In this document: positions 46,430 to 58,712 of the stretch, piece after piece
Position numbering within the stretch: the stretch's first letter is position 1
Layout of the letters: each line of letters starts with the position of its first letter
Notes under the pieces: generated by a model
What the model was told of the DNA's origin: nothing
Database searches by the model: none
The model's input: only the letters and a program-made list of their open reading frames with translations
Translations under genes and position numbers: made by a program
Assembly (NCBI RefSeq): GCF_964355755.1
Contig: NC_092674.1
Location: 17,057,001-17,117,000, forward strand
Length of the DNA stretch: 60,000 bases
Direction: 5' to 3'
Source: Antedon mediterranea
Taxonomy: Eukaryota > Echinodermata > Crinoidea > Comatulida > Antedonidae

Positions 46430-47965
46430 TTATTGAAGCAGCTCATGCTGTACTTCTGTAGGATGAGCGTTAAGAGACTTATCCAATGACAATGCTTTGT
46501 TGATTTGGATCCTGGACAGTAGGTCAGCCAACACATTTTTCTTTCCTGGAATGTGTTTTGCTTTGAACAGAATGTTGTGATTTAGGCAACAAAGCACCAA
46601 GCGTCGCAAAAGGCGCAGGAGAGTAGCGTCTTTCGCGGTTTTTTTGTTAAGTATTTCGCAAACTGCTTGGTTGTCGGACCTAAATAGGATCCTCTTATTC
46701 GTGAGCCTGGGTGCCCACGTTTCCAACGCAATCACAATTGGAAACAATTCAAGTACAGCTATGGACCTGCCTAAAAATGAACACGGCCAAGGAAACGCAA
46801 ACCAATCACTTGAACCCGCCGCGTCGGTAAATAATCGGATCGTATCCGAGGTGATCCATTTTACCGGAAGAATGAGGGCTTTGCCATTGAAATGTTTAAT
46901 AAAGGTAAGCCACATGTACAGATCCTGTTCTGCTTCTAAATTAATCCTAATGAAATGGTTTGGGTGTTTTGCAAGGGAGAGGAGGTTGATGAGTCTTCGC
47001 AGAAAGGTTCGACCCGGTAGGACAACTGAACAAGCAAGAAACCTATTAACGACTGTAGTTCCCTTAAAGTAACTTTTTTCCTTGTTACAAATGTATCTAG
47101 AATTGATTTTATTTTCGTTACTTTTGCCTCCGGCAAGCGACATATCATGTTGATTGAATCAACTTCAATGCCGTAAATGATGATATTCGTCGTAGGAGCG
47201 ACTGTCTTAGAATCTTTTATAGGTACTCCAATTCTGCGACAAAGGAATATGAAACTGGCTAATGCTTCGCGACAGGTTTTCGAATGCGCCGGGCCTACGA
47301 ACCAGAAATCGTCTAAAATGTGCGAAGACTCATGAACCTGAAATTTGTTCCCCATGATCCATATTATTGCCCGACTAAATCACTCAAATATTTGGCAGGA
47401 TCTGCTAGCCCCCATTGGTAGACACTTGTCAAAGTAAAGTAGACCCTCCCAACTGAAACCTAACAGATGATAGTCGTCCGGATGGATCGGGACAATGCGA
47501 AAAGCATCTTCGATATCGGCCTTGGCCATAAGGCATCCTATTCCATTGCGGAGAACAAGCATTATTACCGAATATATTGTATCGTATGACACGGCAGAGG
47601 CTTCGGAAGGGATACCGGAGTTTACAGAGACACCCCGCGGGTATGACAGGTATTGTATAATACGGAATTTTCCCGCTTCCGCCTTTGGAATGACGCCCAA
47701 CGGTGATGCGACAAAATCCGAGAAAGGTGGGGAGACAAATGGGCCTGCTAGCCTTTTGCGTTGGATCCCAATCTTAATAAAATTTGTGATTTGCTCCGGA
47801 TGGTTAATGGCGCTAGGATGGTTGCGTGCGATTCCCGGCGGAGGGGGGAAGTGGTGCAACAAAGTCTGAACCCGACTGAGAATCCCCAAATTAAATTTGT
47901 AAAGAGGGGTGGTGAATAACCGGTTAAGTACGAAGCCAGTACTTTAACTTTTACTGGTGTTGGTA
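46430..47965 (-). pseudogene. Reverse transcriptase and RNase H of Ngaro-like element
   Basis: The N-terminal pol segment begins near 47,965 (TPVKVKVLASYL). The RT shows GVIPKAEAGKFRIIQYLSYP, KADIEDAFRIVPI (motif A), LPMGASRSCQIFE (motif B) and HILDDFWFVG (motif C, LDD). RNase H follows with LFTDAAGS, LFRSDNQAVCEIL and HIPGKKNVLADLLSR. Lesions: a frameshift near 47,865, an in-frame TGA at 47,380-47,382 and a frameshift near 47,040. LPMG and ILDD are typical of DIRS/Ngaro RTs. Confidence 0.85.
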
Positions 47966-48894
47966 ATGTTGCCTTGCTTGGCTGTTTGATTTCTGGCCGT
48001 GGTATGTCCGAATCCAGAGGGGCGCTGTTTCCTGCAGCGGATCTTGGGATGAGGGAGGTCGCACAAGGTACAGTTGTGTTTGAAAGTACAGGGCTGTGCT
48101 GTGCAGGTTTTTCCTGTATGGAAGACAAAGCAGTAGCCCTTGGGAACCCCACGAAAGGGCTGATTGAATCCCGTTCTCACCCCTGAAGTGGTCATCGGGA
48201 CCGATTGATATGTTACTAGCTTTAGCATCAGTTCGGTGTGCAGTACCTCCCACTTCAAGGAGCGTCCTTGACGGGCTCTTCTGAATTGTTCATCGTATGC
48301 TCGCCATGCATTGTTCTGTGCGGTAATTGACAAATCCAAAATGTTGTTCGCATATTTTAAAATGTTAAAACATTCTTTTGGGAATTTTTCCAAGAAAATG
48401 GCTGCATAGATGTGGAACACCTGTTGCCATTCTAAAACCGTGAGCGGTTTCCGTTTTTGGTCGCTCTCGACTCGCACTTGATTTCCTGCTATAGTTACCG
48501 ACATATGCGGGTCGCGTTGGTTGGGGAGCAGAGACCTTATTTCGATATATTGATCGTTCCAAATTTTAGTTTTGGTGGGAAGCGGAATGTCCTACCCCAA
48601 AGCAATAGTGTCCATCATTGTCAATTGACACCCAGTTGACGGCTCACCTTGGAGAAGGTCGCTGATTAAAGGGGTAAACGCTTCTTCCATCGCCGATGGT
48701 TCATCTCCTTCTGGTGAATTAGTAGCAGGAGGCGCGTCGGTCGGTTTCTTCATCTGTTTTGCTACGGCCTCTGCCAAATTTTCATAGTCGATATTAGCTG
48801 TTAGTTGTTCCATTGTGGTTGGTTTTGGTGCCGCTGACCGGCGGGTTGACTTTGATTTCGGCATTTTACCTAGATAATAGTAATTAAAGAACAA
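47944..48894 (-). pseudogene. Gag-like protein of Ngaro-like element, one in-frame TAG
   Basis: The frame is continuous from about 48,864 (ATG of MPKSKSTRR) to 47,944 except for a TAG at 48,592-48,594. The C-terminal part has the cysteine/histidine module CFVFHTGKTC...CTFKHNC...C...HPKIRC, which is the nucleic-acid-binding module of Ngaro gag proteins. The middle part (TVLEWQQVFHIYAAIF) is the conserved helical region of the same proteins. Confidence 0.78.
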
Positions 48895-48976
48895 AATATA
48901 TATATATATATATATATATTCAGGTTGAAATTTTCAGACCGTTTGGATAGAGTGCTCAATACCAAGGTAGAGCATA

Positions 48977-49090
48977 AATAAATAAAATAACAGCAGAAAA
49001 CTTGGTTTTTTCAAATTTGTTTCGTACGAAACAAATTTGTAGTGATTAAAACAATGAAGTAACCAAGTTTTCTGCTGTTATTTTATTTAT
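48977..49090. repeat. Perfect long stem with inner palindrome
   Basis: 48,977-49,006 is an exact inverted copy of 49,061-49,090 (30 bp, around AACAGCAGAAAACTTGGTT). Inside, 49,012-49,039 is a 28-bp perfect palindrome centred on CGTACG. It may be a small MITE, or the end of a larger element. Confidence 0.7.
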
Positions 49091-49099
49091 ATATATATA

Positions 49100-49365
49100 T
49101 TCAGACTCCACCCTGGCTCCCTTTGTTATATTTCTTTTATTCCTGTCCACCCAGGCAGCACTTGCCAGCTTTATACTCTGACGTTATCCAAATTCCTTCA
49201 CTTGCACTGATGAAGGGCTAGTGTTGCCCGAAAGCTCTGCTAACTTTTCTGGCTGTTTACTTTATCGTTTTGATTTAGCTTTTCGCTTTTTATTTTTGTA
49301 TCTCCATTGAGATCCAGCCACTGATACCCACAGCATTGTCATTTTTTTCAGTAATTTGCCTTTGG
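49100..49365 (+). mobile_element. Penelope-like element scrap with hammerhead-like core
   Basis: The stretch CTGATGAAGGGC...GCCCGAAAGC (49,207-49,235) resembles the hammerhead-ribozyme core found in Penelope-like element terminal repeats. The next element is a long (TA)n run, a common neighbour of such insertions. No RT or GIY-YIG frame remains. The assignment is tentative. Confidence 0.4.
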
Positions 49366-49500
<135 letters not shown>

Positions 49501-49549
49501 AGTTGCGGGTTTATATCCCGTGGTAACATGTATGATTCACCCATCGATT

Positions 49550-49905
49550 TGCAAGTAACCTGGCGGCACAGCATAGCTGGTAATTACCCAGGTAAACATC
49601 CAAACGTGGGTGAGCCAACCAACCAAATAGAAATATAATTAACATGGTATAAAAAGCTATATAAACATAGTATGGTCGGCCCCACCACTTGGCCTGGAGG
49701 CACAGCATAAAACTGCTGGAAGTTACCCAGGACCGATAGTTGGTGGCTACGTTATTAAAAATAAAAATACATTCGGCGGAGAGTAAAAAACTGCCAATTG
49801 ATATGGCATAGTATAACACCAACCGAAGATAAAATGGCTGACCATAAGATAAAAAGCCTGGAGGCACAGCTAAAATAGCTGGAAATTACCCAGGAAAACC
49901 ATGTA
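49550..49905. repeat. Three copies of a CCTGG...CAGC/GCTG...CCAGG hairpin
   Basis: Copies at about 49,558, 49,691 and 49,857, each with CCTGG(A/C)GGCACAGC, a loop of 2-7 bases, GCTGG and TTACCCAGG. Stems are kept while loops and spacers vary. Spacing is 133 and 166 bp. Confidence 0.65.
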
Positions 49906-50099
49906 ATAAGTTGGTGGTTAGGTACCGTAGTTATAGGTAGTAGACTACTAAGTAATAGTAGAAAATGATAATGATATAGTATAAAATAATATATCTATAT
50001 ATATATATATATATATAATATATAATAGTAGTAGCAGTATTATTGCATATTCTTATAGAAAATATTTTTTATATTTACTGATGATAGAAACATTTATTT

Positions 50100-50634
50100 A
50101 AATACTGGCCTTTTAAGAATTTGTTCTGCGTGCATCATCGCTCCTCTTACACTCCTCATATACTTGTACATGTCTGATGGACCGAGATGGACACCGTCTA
50201 CATGTAGATGAGACAAATCGCCCATAATCCTCTGTGCTTCCATAGTATAACATTATGCCTATTAGCAAACCGCCTTTCTAAAGTCCGTTCGAGTTCGGCG
50301 ATCGTTTAAGGAGTTGACAAATCATCACGAGTTTACAACCTGTTCCGCATAGCAGGAAGTCAACTAAAGTGCATAAGCGTGCGACTATGTAGCGATTATC
50401 TCGGTCAGCTAGGTCGTTTTCTCCAAGTTGTATAATTACAACATCAGGCGACACAGGCCAAGCATATAATAAAGATGTGTATTGATGAAGTTTAAGACCC
50501 CCTCTACATCTGTAGCCAATAACAAAGTTGTGTTTCGACAGTCTCATATTAGCCGCATTGTTGAACGGCGTGTTGGCATAGTCACGCCGCCTCCGAATAA
50601 AGGAGTGCCCAAAAAGGCATACCGTAATTGGCAT
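50100..50634 (-). pseudogene. SGNH/GDSL hydrolase remnant of a retroelement
   Basis: From ATG at 50,634: FGHSFIRR (block I with the nucleophile serine), RGGLKL (block II glycine), LGENDL (block III, G-x-N-D). After a frameshift near 50,280 comes ILWKHRGLW, and after a second shift near 50,225 HVDGVHLGPSDMY, block V with the catalytic Asp and His. All four catalytic blocks are visible in order over about 178 codons. Hydrolases of this kind accompany some Ngaro elements in animals, as I recall. Here it lies upstream of the gag of the neighbouring Ngaro-like copy, so it may be the tail of a second copy. Substrate unknown. Confidence 0.72.
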
Positions 50635-50984
50635 GATACCTTTATAAATTGAAACAGTTACTTACAGAAACGAGGGAGAATGCGTAAAATACAGTTGAAT
50701 TCTGAAGAAATCACGAATAGTTAGGAAGTGATACGAAAAATTACTCTCCAAATATATAATGACCACGATGAAATGGAATTTGAAAATTGAGTTTTGACGC
50801 AGGACGTAGGTTTAGTCTTAATTAAAACAAAGGAGAGGATTAAACCACATGCGCCGCCGCTTATAAAGCCCCTCCAGCGATATGTTATACATGACTTGGC
50901 AAATGAAACACCCTCTATCAGGAATTACAATTATACCTGTCTGCTAAGTGACACAAAACAATTTTCCTATATGCTTCGAAAAAT
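50635..50984. other. Unassigned sequence between hydrolase remnant and satellite
   Basis: No convincing frame. A CATGCGCCGCCGCTTATAAA block (about 50,850) contains a TATA-like sequence. It may be a terminal repeat of the retroelement, but no partner was found. Confidence 0.35.
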
Positions 50985-52235
50985 TCTCTAAATGCGATAT
51001 TAAGCTATTTTGTGCACTTTGATATGTGTGTGAAAAGTTTTATCGAAATGCTCAAAATGGTCTAAAACGGTTTCAAATGTGATTTTAAGCACTTTGATGT
51101 TTTTGTGTAACCAAGTTTCATCGAAATGCACAAAATGGTCTAAAACGTCTCCAAATGCGATTTGAAGCTATTCTGTACACTTTGATGTTTTGTGTGAAAA
51201 AGTTTTGTCGAAATGCTCAAAATGGTCTAAACCATTTTCAAATACGATATTAAGCTATTTTGTGGACTTTGATATTTTTGTGTGAAAAGTTTTATCGAAA
51301 TACTCAAAATAGTCTAAAACGGTTTCAATTGTGATTTTAAGAACTTTGATGTTTTTGTGCAACCAAGTTTCATCGAAATGCACAAAATGGTCTAAACTTC
51401 TCCAAATGCGATTTGAAGCTATTCTAAGGACTTTGAAGTTTTATGTGAAAAAGTTTTGTCGAATTGCTCAAAAGGGTCTAAAACATTTTCAAATACGATA
51501 TTAAGTTATTTTGTGCACTTTGATGTTTTTGTGTAAAAAGTTTTATCGAAATGCTCAAAATGGTCTAAAACGTCTCTAAATGCGATTTGAAGCTATTTTG
51601 TGCACTTTGATGTTTTTGTGTGAAAAGTTTTACCGAAATGCTCAAAATGGTCTAAAACGCTTTCAAATACGATATTAAGCTAGTTTGTGCACTTTGATAT
51701 TTGTGTGTGAAAAGTTTTATCGAAATGCTCAAAATGGTCTAAAACGGTTTCAAATGTGATTTTAAGCACTTTGATGTTTTTGTGTAACCAAGTTTCATCG
51801 AAATGCACAAAATGGTCTAAAACGTCTCCAAATCCGATTTGAAGTATTTCTAAGCACTTTGGTGTTTTTATGTTAAAAAGTTTTTTCGAAAATCACAAAA
51901 TGGTCTAAAACGTCTCCAAATGCGATTTGAAGCTATTCTAAGCACTTCGATGATTTTATGTTAAGAAGTTTTTTCGAAATGCAAAAAATGGTCTAAAACG
52001 TCTGCAAATGCGATTTGAAGCTATTCTGTGCACTTTGATGTTTTTGTGTGAAAAGTTTTATCGACATGCTCAAAATGGTCTAAAACGTTTTCAAACACGA
52101 TATTAAGCTTTTTTGTGCAATTTGATGTTTTTGTGTGAAAAGTTTTATCGAAATGCACAAAATGGTGTAAAACATCTGTAAATGCGATTTGAAGCTATTT
52201 TGTGCACTTTGACATTTTTGTGTGAAAAGTTTTAT
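50985..52235. repeat. Complex satellite array, middle block (same orientation as left block)
   Basis: Same monomers and orientation as 38,880-44,142. The 6.8 kb between the two blocks are non-satellite elements, so one array was probably split by insertions. Confidence 0.88.
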
Positions 52236-55200
52236 CGAAATGTTTCAAATCGTATTTGGAGACGTTTTAGACCATTTTGTGCATTTCGAAAAAACTTGAT
52301 TGCACAAAAACATCAAAGTGCTTAAAATCACATTTGAAACCATTTTAGACCATTTTGAGCATTTCGATAAAACTTTTCACACAAAAACATCAAAGTGTAC
52401 AAAATAGCTTAAAATCGCATTTGGAAACGTTTTAGACAATTTTGTGATTTTCGAAAAAAATCACAAAATTTGTTAACATAACAAGACCAAAGTATTTAGA
52501 ATATCTTCAAATCGCATTTGGAAACGTTTTAGACCATTTTGTGCATTTCGATGAAACTTGGTTACACAAAAACATCAAAGTGCTTAAAATCACATTTAAA
52601 ACCGTTTGAGAGGATTTTGAGCATTTCGGTAAAATTTTTCACACAAAAACATCAAAGTGTACAAAATAACTTCAAATCGCATTTAGAGACGTTTTAGACC
52701 ATTTTGTGCATTTCAATAAAACTTTTCACACAAAAACATCAAATTGCACAAAATAGCTTAATATCGTGTTTGAAACCGTTTTAAACCATTTTGAGCATTT
52801 CGACAAAACTTTTTCACACAAAATATCAAAGTGTACAGAATAGCTTCAAATTGCATTTGGAGATGTTTTAGACCATTTTGTGCATTTCGAAAAAATTTGT
52901 TAACATAAAAAGACCAAAGTGTTTAGAATATCTTCAAATCGCATTTGGAGACGTTTTAGACCATTTTGTGCATTTCGATGAAACTGGGTTACACAAAAAC
53001 ATCAAAGTGCTTAAAATCACATTTAAAACCGTTTTAGAGCATTTTGAGCATTTCGATAAAACTTTTCACACAAAAATATCAAAGTGCACAAAATAGCTTA
53101 ATATCGTATTTGAAAGCGTTTTAGACCATTTTGAGCAATTCGACAAAACTTTTTCACATAAAACTTCAAAGTGCTTAGAATCGCATTTAGAGACGTTTTA
53201 GACCATTTTGTGATTTCCGAAAAAACTTGCTAACATAAAAACACCAAAGTGCTTAGAAATGCTAAAATCGCATTTGGAGACGTTTTAGACCATTTTGTGC
53301 ATTTCGATGAAACTTGGTTACACAAAAACATCAAAGTGTTTAAAATCACATTTGAAACCGTTTTAGACCATTTTGAGCATTTCGACAAAACTTTTTCACA
53401 CAAAATATCAAAGTGTACAGAATAGCTTCAAATTGCATTTGGAGACGTTTTAGACCATTTTGTGCATTTCGATGAAACTTGGTTACACAAAAACATCAAA
53501 GTGCTTAAAATCACATTTAAATCCGTTTTAGAGCATTTCGGTAAAACTTTTCACACACAAATATCAAAGTGCACAAAATAGCTTAATATCGTAGTTGAAA
53601 GCGTTTTAGACCATTTTGAGCATTTCGACAACATTTTTTCACACAAAATATCAAAGTGTACAGAACAGCTTCAAATTGCATTTGGAGACGTTTTATACCA
53701 TTTTGTGCATTTCGAAAAAATTTGTTAACATAAAAAGACCAAAGATCTTAGAATATCTTCAAATCGCATTTGGGGACGTTTTAGACCATTATGTGCATTT
53801 CACAAAAATATCAAAGTCCACAAAATCGCATTTGGAGACGTTTTAGACCATTTTGTACATTTCGATGAAACTTCTTAACATAAAAACATCGAAGTGCTTA
53901 GAATAGCTTCAAATCGCATTTGGAGACGTTTTAGACCATTTTGTGATTTTCAAAAAAATTTGTTAACATAAAAAGACCAAAGCTTCAAATCGCATTTGAA
54001 AGCGTTTTAGACCATTTTGAGCATTTCGACAAAACTTTTTCACACAAAATATCAAAGTGTACAGAATAGCTTCAAATCCCATTTGGAGAGGTTTTAGACC
54101 ATTTTGTGCATTTCGATGAAACTTGGTTACACAAAAACATCAAAGTGCTTAAAATCACATTTGAAACCGTTTTAGACCATTTTGAGCATTTCGATAAAAC
54201 TTTTCACACAAAAACATCAAAGTGTACAAAATAGCTTCAAATCGCATTCAGAGACGTTTTAGATCTTTTGTGCATTTCGATAAAACTTTTCATACAAAAA
54301 CATCAAAGTGCACAAAATAGCTTAATTTTGAAAGCGTTTTAGACCATTTTGAGCATTTCGACAACATCTTTTCACACAAAATATCAAAGTGTACAGAATA
54401 GCTTCAAATTCCATTTGGAGACGTTTTAGACCATTTTGTGCATTTCGAAAAAATTTGTTAACATAAAAAGACCAAAGTGTTTAGAATATCTTCAAATCAC
54501 ATTTGGAGACGTTTTAGACCATTTTGTGCATTTCGATGAAACTTGGTTACACAAAAACATCAAAGTGCTTAAAATCACATTTAAAACCGTTTTAGAGAAT
54601 TTTGTGCAATTCGAAAAAACTTTGCACACAAAAACATCAAATTGCACACAATAGCTTAATATCGTGTTTGAAAACGTTTTAGACCATTTTGAGCATGTCG
54701 ATAAAACTTTTCACACAAAAAACATCAAAGTGCACAGAATAGCTTCAAATCGCATTTGGAGACGTTTTAGACCATTTTGTGCATTTCGAAAAAACTTCTT
54801 AACATAAATACATCGAAGTGCTTAGAATTGCTTCATATCGCATTTGGAGACGTTTTAGACCATTTTGTGATTTTCGAAAAAATTTGTTAACATAAAAAGA
54901 CCAAAGTGCTTAGAATATCTTCAAATCGCATTTGTGGACGTTTTAGACCATTTTGTGCATTTCGATGAAACTTGGTTACACAAAAACATCAAAGTGCTTA
55001 AAATCACATTTAAAACCGTTTTGGAGCATTTTGAGCATTTCGATAAAACTTTTCACACAAAAACATCAAAGTGTACAGAATAGCTTCAAATTGAATTTGG
55101 AGACATTTTAGACCATTTTGTGCATTTCGATGAAACTTGGTTACACAAAAACATTAAAGTGCTTAAAATCACATTTGAAACCGTTTTAGACCATTTTGAG

Positions 55201-57090
55201 CATTTCGATAAAACTTTTCAAATAAATATCAAAGTGTACAGAATAGCTTCAAATTGCATTTGGAGACGTTTTAGACCCATTTGTGCATTTCGAAAAAATT
55301 TGTTAACATAAAAAGACCAAAGTGTTTAGAATATCTTCAAATCACATTTGGAGACGTTTTAGACCATTTTGTGCATTTCGATGGAACTTGGTTACACAAA
55401 AACATCAAAGTGCTTAAAATCACATTTAAAACCGTTTTAGAGCATTTTGTGCATTTCGATAAAACTTTGCACACAAAAACATCAATTGCACAAAATAGCT
55501 TCAAATCGCATTTGGAGACGTTTTAGACCATTTTGTGCATTTCGAAAAAACTTGTTAACATAAAAACATCGAAGTGCTTAGAATAGCTTCAAATCACATT
55601 TGGAGACGTTTTAGTCCATTTTGTGATTTTCGAAAAAACTTTTTAACATAAAAACACCAAAGGGCTTAGAAATGCTTCAAATCGCACTTGGAGACGTTTT
55701 AGACCATTTTGTGCATTTCGATGAAACTTGGTTACACAAAAACATCAAAGTGCTTAAAATCACATTTGAAACCGTTTTAGACCATTTTGAGCATTTCGAT
55801 AAAACTTTTCACACACAAATATCAAAGTGCACAAAATAGCTTAATATCGTATTTGAAAGCGTTTTAGACCATTTTGAGCATTTCGACAAAATTTTTTCAC
55901 ACGAAATATCAAAGTGTACAGTAAAGCTTCAAATCGCATTTTTGTGATTTTCGAAAAAACTTGTTAACATAAAAACACAAAAGTGCTAAGAATAGCTTCA
56001 AATCGCATTTGGAGACGTTTTAGACCATTTTTTGATTTTCGAAAAAAACTTGTTAACATAAAAACACCAAAGTGCTTAGAAAAGCTTCAAATCGCATTTG
56101 GAGACGTTTTAGACCATTTTGTTCATTTCCATGAAACTTGGTTACACAAAAACATCAAAGAGCACAAAAGAGCTTAATATCGTATTTAAAAACGTTTTAG
56201 ACTATTTTGAGCATTTCGACAAAACTTGTTCACACAAAACATCAAAGTGTACAGAATAGCTTCAAATTGCATTTGGAGACGTTTTAGACCATTTTGTGAT
56301 TTTCGAAAAAACTTGGTTACACAAAAACATCAAAGTGCTTAAAATCACATTAGAAACCGTTTTAGACCATTTTGAGCATTTCGTTAAAACTTTTCACACA
56401 AAAACATCAAAGTGCACATAAGAGCTTGATATCGTATTTAAAAACGTTTTAGAACATTTTGAGCATTTCGACAAAACTTTTTCACACAAAACAACAAAGT
56501 GTACAGAATAGCTTCAAATCGCATTTGGAGACGTTTTAGACCATTTTGAGCATTTCGATAAAATTTTTCACACAAAAACATCAATGTGCACAAAAGAGCT
56601 TAATATGGTATTTAAAAACGTTTTAGACCATTTTGAGCATTTCGACAAAACTTTTTCACACAAAACATCAAAGTGTACAGAATAGCTTCAAATCGCATTT
56701 GGAGACGTTTTAGACCATTTTGTTATTTTCGAAAAAACTTGTTAACATAAAAACACCAAAGTGCTCAAAATACCTTCAATTCGCATTTTGAGACGTTTTA
56801 GACCATTTTGTGATTTTCGAAAAAACTTAACATAAAAACACCAAAGTGCTTTGAAAATCTTCAAATCGCATTTGGAGACGTTTTAGACCATTTTGTTCAT
56901 TTCGATGAAACTGTGTTACACAAAAACAACAAAGAGCACAAAAGAGCTTAATATCGTATTTAAAAACGTTTTAGACCATTTTGAGCATTTCGACAAAACT
57001 TTTTCACACAAAACATCAAAGTGTACAGAATAGCTTCAAATCGAATGTGGAGACGTTTTAGACCACATTGTGATTTTCGAAAAAACTTGT
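52236..57090. repeat. Complex satellite array, right block (inverted)
   Basis: The same monomers in reverse complement (CGTTTTAGACCATTTTGTGC...). The switch falls inside a monomer at about 52,235, giving a head-to-head junction. Monomer types correspond to those of the other blocks. Confidence 0.9.
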
Positions 57091-57890
57091 AAAGAAACAA
57101 AGATATGAATTATGAATGAATTCGAAACATGTATCTTTTGTTCAGTCCAAAATTAACAAGACATCTGATTAATAATAATAATTAATAGTAATTCACTTAC
57201 AGTAGGTGGTCTATAAGTAAAACCAACCGTTCGGCCATTTTTCTATTTATGCTAATGAACCCACTTCACGTTGTCCGATTTTGGCAAACTTTGGATATGA
57301 TGTTAATTTGGACCATATCAACCAGACAAAACAAAAACAAATTATGTTGCAAATTTTTTTCTAGGTTCAACCATACTTTTACTGGACTATAGGTAGAAAC
57401 CATTTTTAACTTACTATGTTAATTAAAAGTCAATTTATAAGCCAAAATACGTTTAAAATTATGGCGGCCATCTTGGATTTCAACATGGCGGCTGAAATAG
57501 AATATTTACAACTTTAATAACAATATATTTGGAATCCTCAGTATCACAAAAATAGGTACTGTATAGACATCATTTCTAACCTACTATGTTACTTATATGT
57601 CAAGTTATAAGCCAAAATACATCACCGATTTCCATCCTAACACGACAACATTTTTACAAGTAAGTTTTCGAACAATTCGGCACCTTATGCGATGCAACTC
57701 ATACTTCCACGACTACAAATACTACAGCCCTTTCCGTTATGGAAAGTCTACCCGTACCTATGTACTGTATGTGTGGTAACGTGAGTGTGTTTTAAGGTGT
57801 GTCCAGGCTACTGGTGTGATTCCAGTTTACACGAGGGCCAACTGTTCGGCCGCCATTGTGATTTAACACATGTTTTATCCGACTTTATAC
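57091..57890. other. Unassigned region with two roughly 60-bp direct repeats
   Basis: 57,388-57,450 and 57,560-57,618 share CTTACTATGTTA...AAGTCAA...TTATAAGCCAAAATAC. Between them lies ATGGCGGCCATCTTGG and CAACATGGCGGC, which contain YY1-type GCCATCTTGG cores. No gene seen. Confidence 0.45.
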
Positions 57891-57928
<38 letters not shown>

Positions 57929-58019
57929 CTGTATACTTTTATATGTTGTCTTCTCGTAGGAAAATGTTAACGACACAAACATTACCCGCACATATTATAC
58001 TCTTATAATTATACTGTAA

Positions 58020-58712
58020 TCCCTGTATGTCGTGCGATTAACGACTCGGACACGAATTTTATATGTCGTGCGATAACAACTCGCACATTTACTTTCGCCT
58101 TAGCCGAAGACAAGGCCCATATATAAATCCTATTGTAGGAAGATATTAACGACACAGACATTACCTGCACATATACTTTTATAATATGTCGTGCGATGAA
58201 CGACTCGCACATGAATTTTATATGTCGTGCGATAACGACTCGCACATGAAATTTTATATGTCGTGCGATAACGACTCGCACATGAATTTTATATGTCGTG
58301 CGATAACGACTCGCACATGAATTTTATATGTCGTGCGATAAGACTCGCACATGATATGTCGTGCGATAACGACTCGCACATGAATTTTATATGTCGTGCG
58401 ATAACGACTCGCACATGAATTTTATATGTCGTGCGATAACGACTCGCACATGAATTTTTATATGTCGTGCGATAACGACTCGCACATGCATTTTATATGT
58501 CGTGCGATAACGACTCGCACATGCATTTTATATGTCGTGCGATAACGACTCGCACATGAATTTTATATGTCGTGCGATAACGACTCGCACATGAATGTTT
58601 ATATGTCGTGCGATAACGACTCGCACATGAATTTTATATGTCGTGCGATAAAGACTCGCACATGAATTTTATATGTCGTGCGATACCGACTCGCACATGA
58701 ATTTTATATGTC
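58020..58712. repeat. 35-bp hairpin minisatellite
   Basis: About 17 copies of a unit built on ATGTCGTGCGATAACGACTC, GCACATGAATTTTAT. The unit has a 6-bp stem GTGCGA/TCGCAC around TAACGAC, and an overlapping alternative stem GTCGT/ACGAC. Copies are nearly identical, with a roughly 90-bp foreign stretch between the second and third. A related GTTAACGACACAAACATTACC block occurs at about 57,967 and again at about 58,147. Confidence 0.92.

Larger units (their letters stand above)
45046..48900 (-). mobile_element. Ngaro/DIRS-like tyrosine-recombinase retrotransposon, decayed
   Basis: On the - strand the order is gag (48,894-47,944), RT and RNase H (about 47,965-46,430), tyrosine recombinase (46,259-45,449). 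This is the order of DIRS-type elements. No methyltransferase domain is seen, which fits Ngaro rather than DIRS1. These elements integrate circular DNA with a recombinase in place of an integrase and do not make target duplications. Several stops and frameshifts show this copy is inactive. Confidence 0.82.

Noticed and set aside
47495-47869. 124-codon + strand frame and other frames opposite the Ngaro-like genes
   Set aside because: Antisense of the RT and gag regions; no independent domain.
52878-56177. Series of 60-80 codon open frames in the satellite with similar peptides (motifs like HFVHFDETWLHKN)
   Set aside because: Monomers of 79 and 89 bp shift frame between units, the frames end at monomer variants and the same DNA is open in either orientation block only by chance lack of stops. 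No start context or conservation suggests coding.
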